DNA from: a virus
Direction: 5' to 3' (one strand)
Virus record (IMG/VR): IMGVR_UViG_3300034198_015647
Location: 1-35,888 of that record
DNA: 35,888 nucleotides
In this document: positions 8,033-17,044 of the stretch, piece after piece
Numbering within the stretch: position 1 is the first letter of the stretch
Layout: every line of letters starts with the position of its first letter
Position numbers and translations under genes: made by a program
Notes under the pieces: generated by a model
Database searches by the model: none
What the model was told of the DNA's origin: nothing
The model's input: only the letters and a program-made list of their open reading frames with translations

Positions 8033-8450
8033 GTCGGCCGTGGATCAAGCCGTTATCGCGGCGCTCAGGGCCGATAGCGTTTTGATGGCGGCGGCGCCTG
8101 GCGGTGTGTTTCGCGACGTGGCGCCGGCTGGCGTGTCTGAGCCGTATGGAATTGTCACGCTCCAGAGTGCGGCCGATGCGTACGGCATTGCAGGATGCGC
8201 CGCGCTCGAGCGTGCGGTGTATCTCGTGAAGTGGGTACAGGAAGCCAACGCGAGCGCCGGCGTTCAAGCTGCGGCGGATCGTGCGCACGTCGTTTTGCAA
8301 GGCGCCACGCTCACGGCGTCCGATCGGCGTGTGTTGAATGTGCAGCGAGTGGAGCGTATCGCCTATGTCGAGACTGTAGACGAATCCGAACGGCGGTTTC
8401 AGCATCGGGGCGGGTTGTATGAGGTTGAGTCTGAGGCGGTGTCGGCGTGA
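8025..8450 (+). CDS. Tail terminator-like protein (DUF3168-like)
   Basis: A 141-residue protein starting MSESAVDQAVIAALRADSVL, followed by GGVFRDVAPAGVSEPYGIVTLQS and a longer strand-helix body. This matches the general plan of tail terminators (a short helix, a gxVyd-type segment, PYv-type segment, then alternating helices and strands). Position after the gp10-like gene is also where the terminator is expected. GTG 8025 overlaps the previous gene by eight bases, and its stop overlaps the glycosyltransferase start (GTGA). The call relies on gene order plus pattern. Confidence 0.72.
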   Translation: MSESAVDQAVIAALRADSVLMAAAPGGVFRDVAPAGVSEPYGIVTLQSAADAYGIAGCAALERAVYLVKWVQEANASAGVQAAADRAHVVLQGATLTASDRRVLNVQRVERIAYVETVDESERRFQHRGGLYEVESEAVSA

Positions 8451-9520
8451 GTAAGTTTCTGGTTGTACATCCTGGCGCATCGTGGGCGACACACGACGTA
8501 TACGTGGGCGTCGTGGAAGGTCTGCGCGCGCGTGGTTGTGCGGTGGCCGAGTTCCGTCTCGATGGTCGTCTCGAGCGCTCGCGCGATTTTCTCCACTTCC
8601 TATGGCGCCGTCAAAAGCGCGCCGCGGCCGAGCGCAAATGGCCGAAACCGACACTCGGCGACGTGCTCTTTATGGCGTCGCAAGGGATCATCGAGCGCGC
8701 GCTCGAGCGTGGCTGTACTGACGTGCTCTTTATCTCGGCGTCGTTTCTGCCGGCCGAGCGGCTCGAGTTGGCGCGCCGCGCGGGGCTGCGCGTCTGGATG
8801 CTTTGCACGGAAACGCCTTACGAGATGGCGCGCGAGCTCGAGTTGGCGTCGATGGCCGATGGTGTGTGGACGCATGAGCGCGCGGCGTTGCCGGCGTTTC
8901 GCGCGGTCAATCCGCGCGCGGAGTATCTGCCGCACGCGTGGCGGTCGGGCGTGCATGATGCGCCGGCGGCGCCTGAGTCGCCAGAGTGCGATGTGCTGTT
9001 TTGCGGCTCGATGTTTCCTGAGCGTGCGGCGTGGTTCGAGTCGATCAATTGGGACGGGATCAATCTTGCGCTCTATGGCAATTTTGACGGCCTGGCGCCG
9101 CGGTCTCCGCTGCGGAAATTTATCCGCGGTGGTTTGGTCCCGAATGGCGCGCTCGTGAGTCTCGCGCGTCGTTCGCGCATTGTCTTAAATTTCTTCCGCG
9201 CGCCTGAGTCCGGCGTGCCGGCTGAGAGTCTCAATCCGCGCTGCTATGAAATGGCGGCGGCGCGCGTGTGCTTGGTAACGGATCGACGCTCCGAGGTGCT
9301 CGAGAAGTTCGGCGAAGCTGTGCCGACATTCTCGACGCCGGCGGAGGCTGAGACGCTCATTCGCGCGCTCTTGGCTGACGACGAACGGCGTACAGCGTGC
9401 GCGGCATCGGCCGCGCGTGCGGTGGCGGCGGATACGTGGGGCGCTCGCGTTGAGCAAATGTTGGCGAATGTGGCGGCGTGGCGCTCGAGCGCTTCGGCGT
9501 CGTTGAAAAAGGGGGCGTAA
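8447..9520 (+). CDS. Glycosyltransferase, CgeB/GT group 1-like
   Basis: A 357-residue protein resembling CgeB-type glycosyltransferases. The N-half is a Rossmann-like domain (HPGASWATHDVYVGVVEGL at 8-26, then VLFISASFLP and VWMLCTETPYE). The C-half has the sugar-nucleotide-binding GT group 1 pattern: CDVLFCGSMFPER, NFFRAPESGVPAESLNPRCYEMAA, CLVTDRRSEVLEKFGEAVPTFSTPAEAETLI and a TW box at the end. It would transfer a sugar from an activated donor; the acceptor is unknown. It sits in the tail module, overlapped by the tail terminator gene and four bases before the tail tube gene, so a virion protein is a plausible acceptor. A role in altering host surface glycans is the main alternative. Confidence 0.85.
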   Translation: MSKFLVVHPGASWATHDVYVGVVEGLRARGCAVAEFRLDGRLERSRDFLHFLWRRQKRAAAERKWPKPTLGDVLFMASQGIIERALERGCTDVLFISASFLPAERLELARRAGLRVWMLCTETPYEMARELELASMADGVWTHERAALPAFRAVNPRAEYLPHAWRSGVHDAPAAPESPECDVLFCGSMFPERAAWFESINWDGINLALYGNFDGLAPRSPLRKFIRGGLVPNGALVSLARRSRIVLNFFRAPESGVPAESLNPRCYEMAAARVCLVTDRRSEVLEKFGEAVPTFSTPAEAETLIRALLADDERRTACAASAARAVAADTWGARVEQMLANVAAWRSSASASLKKGA

Positions 9521-9524
9521 GGAA

Positions 9525-9935
9525 ATGCCGAAATATCACGGTAAAAATGGAGCGTTGCTCCTGGCGGCCGCCAATGCGGGTACGGCGTCGTTGGTTGCCA
9601 ATCTCACGTCGTGGTCGCTCGATATTGAGATGGATCTCGCGGACGTGACGGCCATCGGTGACGATTTTCGCTCGTTCGTGGCCGGCGTCAAGGGCGGCTC
9701 GAGCTCGATGAGCGGCTTTCTCGCTGATGACGCTGATATTCCGTTTGATGCGTTCGATCAGGCTCAGAGCGGCGGCAAGGTGGCTGCGTATCTGTACCCG
9801 TTTGGCACGTCGGTTGCCAAGTACTGGTACTTCAATGCGTGGCCGAAGAAAGTCAATGTTGATGATCCGGTGTCGGGTCCGGTCGCGTTCAAGGCCGATC
9901 TGACGGCCGACGGCACCGTGGCGCGTCGCGGCTAA
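9525..9935 (+). CDS. Major tail tube protein
   Basis: A 136-residue protein with a pattern common to siphovirus tube subunits: a short start (MPKYHGKNGALLLA), LTSWSLDIEMDLADVTAIGDDFRSFVAG (about 27-54), then SMSGFLADDA and the ending FKADLTADGTVARRG. Tube proteins stack as hexameric rings around the tape measure. ATG 9525 follows AAGGA. It is four bases after the glycosyltransferase stop and is followed by the two chaperone-region genes, as in other siphoviruses. Confidence 0.85.
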   Translation: MPKYHGKNGALLLAAANAGTASLVANLTSWSLDIEMDLADVTAIGDDFRSFVAGVKGGSSSMSGFLADDADIPFDAFDQAQSGGKVAAYLYPFGTSVAKYWYFNAWPKKVNVDDPVSGPVAFKADLTADGTVARRG

Positions 9936-9946
9936 GAGGCGCCGTT

Positions 9947-10216
9947 GTGTTGAATCTCCAAGGCGTGACGGGTGAAATCCGCTGGTCGTACATGACGGCC
10001 GCGGTCTTTGGTCCGTGGCGCATTGAGGCGGGAAACGATCGCTTGGAGCTCACGGCACATGTCGTGAGCTCCGACGATTACAGGATGGGGCAGAGTCCGT
10101 TGATTGCGGCCGTTCAGATCGGACGGCAGCGTATGACGTTTCCCGTTATCTCTCTGCAAGTGGTCGGCGGCACGCTCACGGCGGCGCTTGGGCCACGTCA
10201 CAAGGACGGTCACTAG
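9947..10216 (+). CDS. Small tail-module protein of unknown function
   Basis: An 89-residue protein between tail tube and tail chaperone genes. It has no known motif; strands alternate (GEIRWSYMTAAVFGPWRIEAG, RLELTAHVVSS, RQRMTFPVISLQVVGGTLTAAL), suggesting a small beta domain. GTG 9947 follows AAGAGG; a TTG one codon later is possible. The stop (TAG) directly abuts the ATG of the chaperone gene. It may be a tail accessory component. I do not recognise a family. Confidence 0.65.
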   Translation: MLNLQGVTGEIRWSYMTAAVFGPWRIEAGNDRLELTAHVVSSDDYRMGQSPLIAAVQIGRQRMTFPVISLQVVGGTLTAALGPRHKDGH

Positions 10217-10597
10217 ATGGACGTAACAACGAAAATGGCGTGGTTCGTCACGCCGGCGATTGATCGGCTCGATTTGCCTGATGGTCATTGGCTCGAGGTG
10301 CGGCGCGAGCTCACCGTGGGAGAGGAACGGCGCGCGTTCTCGGGCGTCGTGGATCGCGTGAATGCGGACGGCTCATTCCGGCCAAACTTCGACCAGATCG
10401 GCCGGGCCGAAAAAATCGCGTACATCGTCGATTGGTCGCTGACGGATTCGCTCGGGAAACACATCCCGTTCAGCGAGAGAGCCGTGGACAATTTGCGGCC
10501 GGCCGCCTGGGCCATCATCGAGAAGGCACTCGACAAACACATCGAAGCTATCGAGGCGGCCGCAAAAAACCGCGAGACCGCGAGCGTATCGAGCTAG
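10217..10597 (+). CDS. Tail assembly chaperone, short product (G-like)
   Basis: This 126-residue protein would bind the tape measure during tail assembly. It has no enzyme motif; the N-half is beta-like (KMAWFVTPAIDRLDLPDGHWLEVRREL) and the C-half helical (RPAAWAIIEKALDKHIEAIEAAAKN). Near the 3' end is the slippery A-AAA-AAC, letting some ribosomes shift back by one and extend the protein. The zero-frame stop is TAG at 10595-10597. Position immediately before the tape measure, together with the shift, identifies the lambda G/GT-type pair. Confidence 0.85.
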   Translation: MDVTTKMAWFVTPAIDRLDLPDGHWLEVRRELTVGEERRAFSGVVDRVNADGSFRPNFDQIGRAEKIAYIVDWSLTDSLGKHIPFSERAVDNLRPAAWAIIEKALDKHIEAIEAAAKNRETASVSS

Positions 10598-10737
10598 CGC
10601 TCTCGGTCTGCCGGCTCATGGGTTGGTCATGGGCCGATTACGAAAACACGCCGGCGCGTGTCGTCGGCGTGCTCGTTGAAAAGCTCACAAAGGAAGTACC
10701 CGCGGCCGAGCAATCGAACGGTACCGGGTTTGACTGA
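10217..10737 (+). CDS. Tail assembly chaperone, frameshifted product (GT-like)
   Basis: Slipping by -1 on A-AAA-AAC at 10564-10570 joins the first 118 residues of the short chaperone to a 55-residue extension read from CCG at 10570-10572 to the TGA at 10735-10737. The extension (RIELALSVCRLMGWSWADYENTPARVVGVLVEKL) is helical, and resembles T-domain pieces that contact the tail tube. It has no start of its own that would make sense alone. The fused protein would have about 173 residues. This arrangement is conserved in siphoviruses, where the ratio of the two products matters for tail length. Confidence 0.8.
10564..10609 (+). promoter_or_regulatory. Programmed -1 frameshift site with hairpin
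   Basis: A-AAA-AAC (10564-10570) is in the correct zero-frame phase (GCA AAA AAC). Four bases later an almost perfect hairpin begins: 10575-10586 pairs with 10598-10609 in 11 of 12 positions, with one internal C-T mismatch. The 11-base loop contains the zero-frame TAG stop. A heptamer of the classical X-XXY-YYZ type plus a close stem is what stimulates -1 slipping. Confidence 0.85.
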
Positions 10738-10748
10738 GGGTTGGGCCT

Positions 10749-13700
10749 GTGGCTGTTTCCGCAACATTTAGCGCGAATTTCGATAAGTTCTTCGCGGCCG
10801 TCGAGAAGGCCGACGTACAGTTGCGTGATTTCGAGGGCGCGGCTTCTAAAGTCCAATCCGGTATCAATAAGCTCGGAAACTCGTTCTCGGGCGAAAACAT
10901 CATCAAGCAAGCGCTACTCACGGCCGAGGCTATCGAGAAAATCGGCGGCGCTACCACGCTGACCGATAGCGAGGCTAAGCGCGTCAACGCCACGATGACG
11001 GAAGCGCTCGACAAAATGCGCCGGCTCGGCGTGGAGATTCCGCCGGGGATTGAAAAGCTCGCGAGCGAAACGAATCGAGCCGGCAAGGAAACGTCGGCGC
11101 TCGGTGGCGTCTTCGGTGACGTGATCGGGCTCGCGAAACAAGCCGCGGTCGCATTCGGCGCCATGTTCGCTGTTGGTCAGATTGTCGGCGCGGTGAAGTC
11201 GGTAATTTCGCTCGGCGGCGAGCTTACGGACCTGTCGGCAAAGACGGGTATCGGTACGACGGCGTTGCAAGAGTTCAAGTACGCCGGCGAACAAGTCGGC
11301 GTCGGGCTCGATGCGATTACTGGCGGCGTCAATCAGTTACAAAAGCGGCTCGCGTCCGACGATGACGGCGCGGTGGGCGCGGTCAAAAAGTTGGGTCTGT
11401 CGCTCGATGATCTCAAGGGCAAACGGCCGGAAGATCAATTTAAGGCAATCGCCGAAAAGGTCGGCGGCATTGAAGATCCGATGCTGCGCACAAAGGCGGC
11501 TACGGATCTATTCGGCAAGTCCGGCGCGGATCTGCTCCCGGTGTTGACGACGGAATTTAGCGAGCTCACACGGAAGGCCGACGCGCTCGGAATTGTGATG
11601 GATGAGCAGACCGTGGCGGCAATGGATGACCTGGGCGATACGGCAAGCTCGCTCGGCTCGGTCGCGCTCGGCGCGCTCGGCCGTGTGATTGCGCCGCTGA
11701 TTCCCTTGCTGTCTCTGCTGGCAAATATCGCATTACAAGTGGCAAGCGTGCTCGGCGACGTGCTCGGCGTGGCGATGGGCTATATCGTCACGGCGTCCAA
11801 AAAGCTGGCCGACGGCTTCGTGTCGATGGCTAAGTTCGTGCTCGAGGGCGTGAGCTCGATTGTTGGCGTGATTCCTGGGCTCAAGAATGTGTCGGCCGTC
11901 ACGGACGGGATTACCTGGGCAATGGGTAAGCTCGAGTCGGCGCATAGGGCGCTCAATGAAACACAGCCGGCGACCGTCGAGAAGACGAAGGCTACGGGCG
12001 TTGCATTCGAGGCGACATCGAAACAGGCTGACAAATTCGCCGAGGCTGTGCGCGCGTTGCTCGATGAGATCACGGGCAAAAAGGCCAAGGAAGAATTGGC
12101 GATTATGGCGGCCGCGGTGACGGCCGCCGGCGGCGCGTCGAAGCTCTCGGCGTTCGAGCTCGAGAACCTGGCAAAGAAAGTCGGCGATTTGTCGCGCGTT
12201 GGCGTCGAAGTTCCGCCGGTGCTCTTTAATATTTGGCTCGCTCATGAGAAGTGGAGCGCGGCCGTCACGACGAATACGGACGCGATTCTCAAGCTCGGCG
12301 GCGCGTCGGCGTATGCCTCTGAGCAAATGCGGCAATTTATCCCGCCGCTCGTGGCGCTCACGTCTCAACCGCTCGAGAACCTCTTTAAGCTGCGCTCGTT
12401 CGATCTCTCGAAATTCAGTGTCAAACCGCCGGATTTCTCTACCGCGTTTGAGGCGGCGTTGGCGCACGGACTGCGCGCGGCCGCGGATCGAATCGCCGGC
12501 GCCGATTCCTTCGCTGAGGCCGTAGGCGGGTTGGCGTCGGGGTTGGCGTCTCACTTGGGCGCGAACCTACAGGCGAACGGCTCCGGACCGCTGGCGAAGG
12601 GGATCGGCTCGGCATTGGTTGCGGCATCTCAGGCCGGCTCGTTTACCGAGGGCGCGTCCGTGTTTATGGGCAAACTCGGCTCGACGCTCGGTGGCATGGC
12701 TGGCGCGGCGTTTGGTCCGCTCGGCTCGGCGCTCGGCGAGATGCTCGGCTCGTTTCTCGGTCCGCTCACGAGCAAGATTACCGGGTTGTTCGGTGGCGTG
12801 TCGGCCGAGGTGAAAAAGGCGCGCTCGTCTATTGGCGAGTTCGAGGACGGGCTACGGGCGACGCTCACGGCATCGGAGAAGGCCGAGGCCGGCGGCGTCG
12901 CGTGGAAAGAGACCGTGATCGCTGTACGCGATGCGTACTTGGCGACGGGTCGCACGGCGGCCGATGCCGAGGCCATCGTGAAGCAATTGTGGAACGACAA
13001 AGATCCTAAGGCGAGCGCCGCGGCAATCGCCACAATCAATGGCGTGCTTGATGAGCAAAAGGCGAAGTACGCCGATATCCGAGGCCAGATAGACGGGCTC
13101 AATGGTGAGCTCTCGAATCTGCGTGACCAAAATACGGTCAAGTTCTCCGACATGAAGTCGATAGCGGAGAAGTACGGCATCTCTCTAAAGGATCTCGGGC
13201 CGGCGTTCAAACAAGCAAATATCAGTGAACGCGCGCAAGAAATCATAGACGCAATGGAAACCATGAAGCGTGGCGGCGCCGATAATGCCGCAGTGCTGCA
13301 TGGCCTGGGCGACGAAATCAGCGCGTTGGTTACTGACTCGATACAGTTCGGCACGAAAATACCTGAGAACATGCGGCCGATGATCGAAGGTCTGATTAAG
13401 TCGGGGGATCTCGTGGACGCGAACGGCGACAAGATCACCGATATGGCACAGATCAATTTCGGAGATCCGGTCGCCGATAAGTTTACCAAGATCGCGGATC
13501 GCATGAAGGAAGTGGCCGACAAGATCCAAGCCTTGATAGACAAGATGGGCGGGGGCATGACGACGGCCGCAGAGACCGCGGCGCGCAATGTTACGTCGTC
13601 GTTCGAGTCAATCCCTAAAGACTGGGATTTCAACATCCGCGCGCGCGTCGATACGGGCGGATCAGGGGAAGGCTCGGGGCCGGGTTTTGCGCTCGGCACG

Positions 13701-13943
13701 CGCGGCGCGACTGGTCAGTGGTTCCGTAATTTCGGCGCCGGAACTCCGACGATGTTGCATGGTGACGAGGCCGTGGTGCGCAAGGATCAGGCCGGCGATT
13801 TCGCGGCCGAGTTTGGCGGCGCCGGCGCGGGTATGTCGTCGGCGCTTCTCGAGGAAGTGCGCGGGTTGCGGTCTGACTTTGACCGGTTGCAAGGCTCAAT
13901 CACGCGCGGCGTGCGCGATGGCCTGTTGTTGGGTGCGCGGTAA
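10749..13943 (+). CDS. Tape measure protein
   Basis: The longest gene (1064 residues), positioned after the chaperones. It sets tail length, which at about 1.5 angstrom per residue would be near 160 nm, and later may help DNA entry. The N-third is helical and coiled-coil-rich with LSAKTGIGTTALQEFKYAGEQVG, a segment typical of these proteins. Hydrophobic stretches lie near residues 315-345 and, rich in Gly and Ala, around 620-680. The C-end (FALGTRGATGQWFRNFGAGTPTMLHGDEAVV) is the common tape measure ending. GTG 10749 follows GAGGGTTGGG. No peptidase motif is obvious. Confidence 0.93.
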   Translation: MAVSATFSANFDKFFAAVEKADVQLRDFEGAASKVQSGINKLGNSFSGENIIKQALLTAEAIEKIGGATTLTDSEAKRVNATMTEALDKMRRLGVEIPPGIEKLASETNRAGKETSALGGVFGDVIGLAKQAAVAFGAMFAVGQIVGAVKSVISLGGELTDLSAKTGIGTTALQEFKYAGEQVGVGLDAITGGVNQLQKRLASDDDGAVGAVKKLGLSLDDLKGKRPEDQFKAIAEKVGGIEDPMLRTKAATDLFGKSGADLLPVLTTEFSELTRKADALGIVMDEQTVAAMDDLGDTASSLGSVALGALGRVIAPLIPLLSLLANIALQVASVLGDVLGVAMGYIVTASKKLADGFVSMAKFVLEGVSSIVGVIPGLKNVSAVTDGITWAMGKLESAHRALNETQPATVEKTKATGVAFEATSKQADKFAEAVRALLDEITGKKAKEELAIMAAAVTAAGGASKLSAFELENLAKKVGDLSRVGVEVPPVLFNIWLAHEKWSAAVTTNTDAILKLGGASAYASEQMRQFIPPLVALTSQPLENLFKLRSFDLSKFSVKPPDFSTAFEAALAHGLRAAADRIAGADSFAEAVGGLASGLASHLGANLQANGSGPLAKGIGSALVAASQAGSFTEGASVFMGKLGSTLGGMAGAAFGPLGSALGEMLGSFLGPLTSKITGLFGGVSAEVKKARSSIGEFEDGLRATLTASEKAEAGGVAWKETVIAVRDAYLATGRTAADAEAIVKQLWNDKDPKASAAAIATINGVLDEQKAKYADIRGQIDGLNGELSNLRDQNTVKFSDMKSIAEKYGISLKDLGPAFKQANISERAQEIIDAMETMKRGGADNAAVLHGLGDEISALVTDSIQFGTKIPENMRPMIEGLIKSGDLVDANGDKITDMAQINFGDPVADKFTKIADRMKEVADKIQALIDKMGGGMTTAAETAARNVTSSFESIPKDWDFNIRARVDTGGSGEGSGPGFALGTRGATGQWFRNFGAGTPTMLHGDEAVVRKDQAGDFAAEFGGAGAGMSSALLEEVRGLRSDFDRLQGSITRGVRDGLLLGAR

Positions 13944-15476
13944 ATGGTGACGCTCGATAGCGTACACGTCGAGCTCGAGCTCGACGGCGACGGGGGCGGA
14001 TGGACGGACGTTACGGCCGACGTGTTTTTGAGCGCGCGTATCAAGTGGCGCCGCGGGCTGACTGGCTCGGGGCCGTTGGATCAGGTGGCGTCGCCTGGCC
14101 GGCTGGTGTGGTCGCTCAACAATTCCGAGGCGAATAGCGCGCGGACGCTCGGGTATTACACGCCGGGCGGCGCGTTCTGCCGTGCCGGGTTTGATGTCGG
14201 CATCGGGGTACGTCTCCGCGCGGTCTACGCCGGCGTCTCTCGTACGCTGTTTGTCGGCGTGCTTGATGAGGCCGTGCCGGCGGCCGGCCGCTACGGCGGC
14301 CGCGGCGTCTCGTGTGTGGCGTTCGATTGGCTCGAGGAAGCGGCACGGTTCCCGTTGTCGGATTTGTCGATACAGACGGACGTGCGCGGCGATGAGGTGT
14401 TGTCGGTGATTGTGGCATCCATGCCACGACAACCGCAGGGCGGCACGTCGTTTGAGGTGGGGCGGAGCACGTTTGCCTATGCGCTCGATACGGCTCGTGA
14501 TGAGTCGTCGCGCGCGCTCGGCGAGTTCGCGAAGCTCGCGGCGTCGGAGGGAGGACGCATCTATACAAAGGCCGACGGTACGTTGCGGTTTGAGTCGCGA
14601 GTCACGCGTCCGGCTACACGCACGGTGTCGTTCTCTCTCGCTGACACGATGACGGCATTACCCGGTGTCTCTCGCCGGCGTAGTGCGATTTTGAACTCGG
14701 TACAGGCGACCGTCCATCCGCGGCGCGTCGATGCGTCGGTGGTGACGCTCTACACGTTGCGCACGTCTACCTTGATACGAGCCGGTGAATCGCTGCCGTT
14801 GTTTGGCGGGTACGTTGATCCTGAGCAATTGGCGTCACGCGTCGGCGGCGTGTCGATGGTGGCGCCGGTACCGACAACCGATTACACGTTTAACTCGGCC
14901 GAGGATGGCTCGGGCGCGGATCTCACGTCGGCGCTGATGGTGGTCATGAGCTCGGGCTATCTGTCGGGCGGTAATGGTTTCTACGCGACGATTACCAATA
15001 CGGGCTCGGCTGACGGGTACCTGACGACGTTTCGCACGCGCGGCCGCGGCGTCTATGACTACGAATCTTCCGTGCTCTACGCGGACAATTCGGCGTCGGC
15101 GTCCACTTACGGCCAAAACGGCGTCGCGCTTGATTTGCCGTACCAGAATGACCCAGTGGCCGGCAATGCGATTGCCTTGTATACGCTCGCGCTTTTTGGT
15201 GACGCGTCACGTACGTACGTGCCGGCGGTGTCGTTCAGCGCGAATCGTGACGCGTCGCACATGCTCGCGGCGCTTGATTCGGACATTTCGACGCGCGGCG
15301 AGGTTTCCGAGTTGGTGACGGCCATTGATGAGGGCGTTTTTATCAATGGTGTCGAGGGCGAAATCGGGCCGCGCGGGTCGTTGTCGATGACGTGGACGTT
15401 GGCGCCGGCCGATCTCGAGGGTATCTGGATTGTTGGCGTGTCGTCCATTGGGGGCGGGGACAGGGTGGGCTACTAG
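13944..15476 (+). CDS. Minor tail / distal tail protein, putative
   Basis: A 510-residue protein directly after the tape measure, where distal-tail and hub proteins lie. The opening (VHVELELDGDGGGWTDVTADV, then WRRGLTGSGPLDQVASPGRLVWSLNNSEAN and LGYYTPGG) is a pattern of tail proteins that cap the tube. The middle region resembles hub modules (LGEFAKLAASEGGRIYTKADGTLRFESR). The rest is Ser/Thr/Gly-rich beta structure. ATG 13944 abuts the tape measure TAA. It probably forms part of the tail tip or baseplate. Exact role not determined. Confidence 0.75.
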   Translation: MVTLDSVHVELELDGDGGGWTDVTADVFLSARIKWRRGLTGSGPLDQVASPGRLVWSLNNSEANSARTLGYYTPGGAFCRAGFDVGIGVRLRAVYAGVSRTLFVGVLDEAVPAAGRYGGRGVSCVAFDWLEEAARFPLSDLSIQTDVRGDEVLSVIVASMPRQPQGGTSFEVGRSTFAYALDTARDESSRALGEFAKLAASEGGRIYTKADGTLRFESRVTRPATRTVSFSLADTMTALPGVSRRRSAILNSVQATVHPRRVDASVVTLYTLRTSTLIRAGESLPLFGGYVDPEQLASRVGGVSMVAPVPTTDYTFNSAEDGSGADLTSALMVVMSSGYLSGGNGFYATITNTGSADGYLTTFRTRGRGVYDYESSVLYADNSASASTYGQNGVALDLPYQNDPVAGNAIALYTLALFGDASRTYVPAVSFSANRDASHMLAALDSDISTRGEVSELVTAIDEGVFINGVEGEIGPRGSLSMTWTLAPADLEGIWIVGVSSIGGGDRVGY

Positions 15477-16760
15477 ATGAGTTACACGCGTAAGACCTGG
15501 GCGCCTGGCGACGTGCCGTTGGCGTCGGATTTTAACAATTGGGAAGGCCAGTACGCGGCCGTGTTTGACTCGACGGCGAAGGCTCCGACCGCTGATTGGT
15601 TCTGGTCGTCGTCGAAGGTGTTCGGGTTTTCTGACGGCTACTTTGCGCGCACGGCCGCCAATGCAATCAAGTTTTGGAACGGCTCGACGTTGGGCACGCT
15701 CGCGGCCGGCACGCTGAGCGATAGCGTCGGCTCGCTCGCGTCGGTCCGTGGCGGCGCGCTCGGTCTCTCAGGGCAAGCGGCGCTCGATTTCGTGTATGCG
15801 CTCAATTCGGGCCAATTGGCACGGAAGGCGGCCGGCTCGGCATTGCAGTATCCGCGGATCAATGCGGCGGGGACTGATTGGGAGTTTGCCACGCTCGCGT
15901 CGAACAAAGACGTATGCAATGGTCGGCTTACGCTCGAGTCGGGCGTGCCGATTAGCACGTCCAATCAATCCGGAAAAACGACGCTCTATTTTTCACCGTT
16001 TGGCGGAAACCAAATCGGACTCTATGACGGTTCGGTATGGTCGGTGTTGTCGTTCTCTGAGCTCTCGCTCTCGCTGAGCGGCTACACGGCGAGTAAGCCC
16101 TACGACATCTTTGCGTACAACAATGCCGGCTCGGTGGCGCTCGAGTCGCTCGTGTGGACAAACACCACGACGCGCGCCACGGCGTTGGTGTTACAGGATG
16201 GCGTGTACGTCAAGAGCGGAGCGACCACGCGGCGCTATCTCGGTTCGATCTTGATTAATGCGTCTGGGGGCCAGTGTGACGACACGTTGTCGGCGCCGTC
16301 CGTCTGGAATTTGTATAACCGGCGCGAGCGGCCGGTGGGTGTGTCCGATTCGACGAGCTCGTGGACGTGGGCGACGCCTGGCGGTGTGTTCCGTGCGTCT
16401 CGCAACACGACGGCTAATAGCGTCGATGTGTTTGTGGGCATTGCTGGCCTGAGTCGTATTCGGCTCGTGGCGTCCTCAATGGGTTTGCTCGACGATGGTA
16501 ACGGCGTGCTCGGTGTCGGCATCGGGATTGATTCGAGCACGACGAACTCGGCGCAATTGTCGCAGACGGTGAGCGTGGGATCTTCGGTTAATACGATGAT
16601 GCCCACAATTGCGACTTACGACGGGTACCCGGCGATTGGCAAGCGCCAATTTCGCTGGCTTGAGTATGGAAACTCGTTTTCGGGAACCGGGACGGCGACG
16701 CTCTACGGCGCCACGTCTGGCGGTCGCAATGTTGGTATGACGGGAGTTCTCGAGCGATGA
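15477..16760 (+). CDS. Tail fibre / receptor-binding protein, putative
   Basis: A 427-residue late tail protein. The N-end (MSYTRKTWAPGDVPLASDFNNWE) looks like an attachment segment. The centre carries a phage tail pattern: TTLYFSPFGGNQIGLYDGSVW, YDIFAYNNAGSVALE, then WTNTTTRATALVLQDGVYVKSG and RRYLGSI, followed by WNLYNRR. The tail is Ser/Thr/Gly-rich, as in adhesive beta-structured proteins. Position as the last large tail gene supports receptor binding. The end overlaps the next gene (ATGA). The specific receptor cannot be read from sequence. Confidence 0.75.
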   Translation: MSYTRKTWAPGDVPLASDFNNWEGQYAAVFDSTAKAPTADWFWSSSKVFGFSDGYFARTAANAIKFWNGSTLGTLAAGTLSDSVGSLASVRGGALGLSGQAALDFVYALNSGQLARKAAGSALQYPRINAAGTDWEFATLASNKDVCNGRLTLESGVPISTSNQSGKTTLYFSPFGGNQIGLYDGSVWSVLSFSELSLSLSGYTASKPYDIFAYNNAGSVALESLVWTNTTTRATALVLQDGVYVKSGATTRRYLGSILINASGGQCDDTLSAPSVWNLYNRRERPVGVSDSTSSWTWATPGGVFRASRNTTANSVDVFVGIAGLSRIRLVASSMGLLDDGNGVLGVGIGIDSSTTNSAQLSQTVSVGSSVNTMMPTIATYDGYPAIGKRQFRWLEYGNSFSGTGTATLYGATSGGRNVGMTGVLER

Positions 16761-17044
16761 GCGGCGCCGTCGTGGTCACGTTGAGCGAATCGGAATATAA
16801 CGCGGTGCTCGTGAAGTTGCACGCGTGCTCGGCCGCGGCGCGCGAGCTCGCGTCGATTGAGCAATTGATGCGCCTGGCGTCGGCCGGCGCGCGTGATCGG
16901 TTCGCGCGTGCTGATGCGGCCATGTCCGAGGCTTTGCGCTCGGTCGGTCTTGATCCGGTCGCGCGGTACGAGTTTGACGACGAGCGCCGGGAGATCCGGC
17001 GCGCCGATGAGCCGGCCGGCGCCGGTGAAAGCGAGGGGGCGTGA
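16757..17044 (+). CDS. Small helical protein, unknown
   Basis: A 95-residue, mostly helical, Ala- and Glu-rich protein with one Cys and no recognised domain; the middle (ARDRFARADAAMSEALRSVG) is amphipathic. The acidic end is low in complexity. It overlaps the tail fibre gene by ATGA and the next gene by GTGA, so it is co-translated with late genes. It could be a fibre chaperone or minor structural piece; neither is shown. Confidence 0.65.
   Translation: MSGAVVVTLSESEYNAVLVKLHACSAAARELASIEQLMRLASAGARDRFARADAAMSEALRSVGLDPVARYEFDDERREIRRADEPAGAGESEGA

Noticed and set aside
12629-13699. 356-codon minus-strand frame inside the tape measure
   Set aside because: Ser/Ala-rich antisense shadow of a strong gene, no ribosome site or motif.
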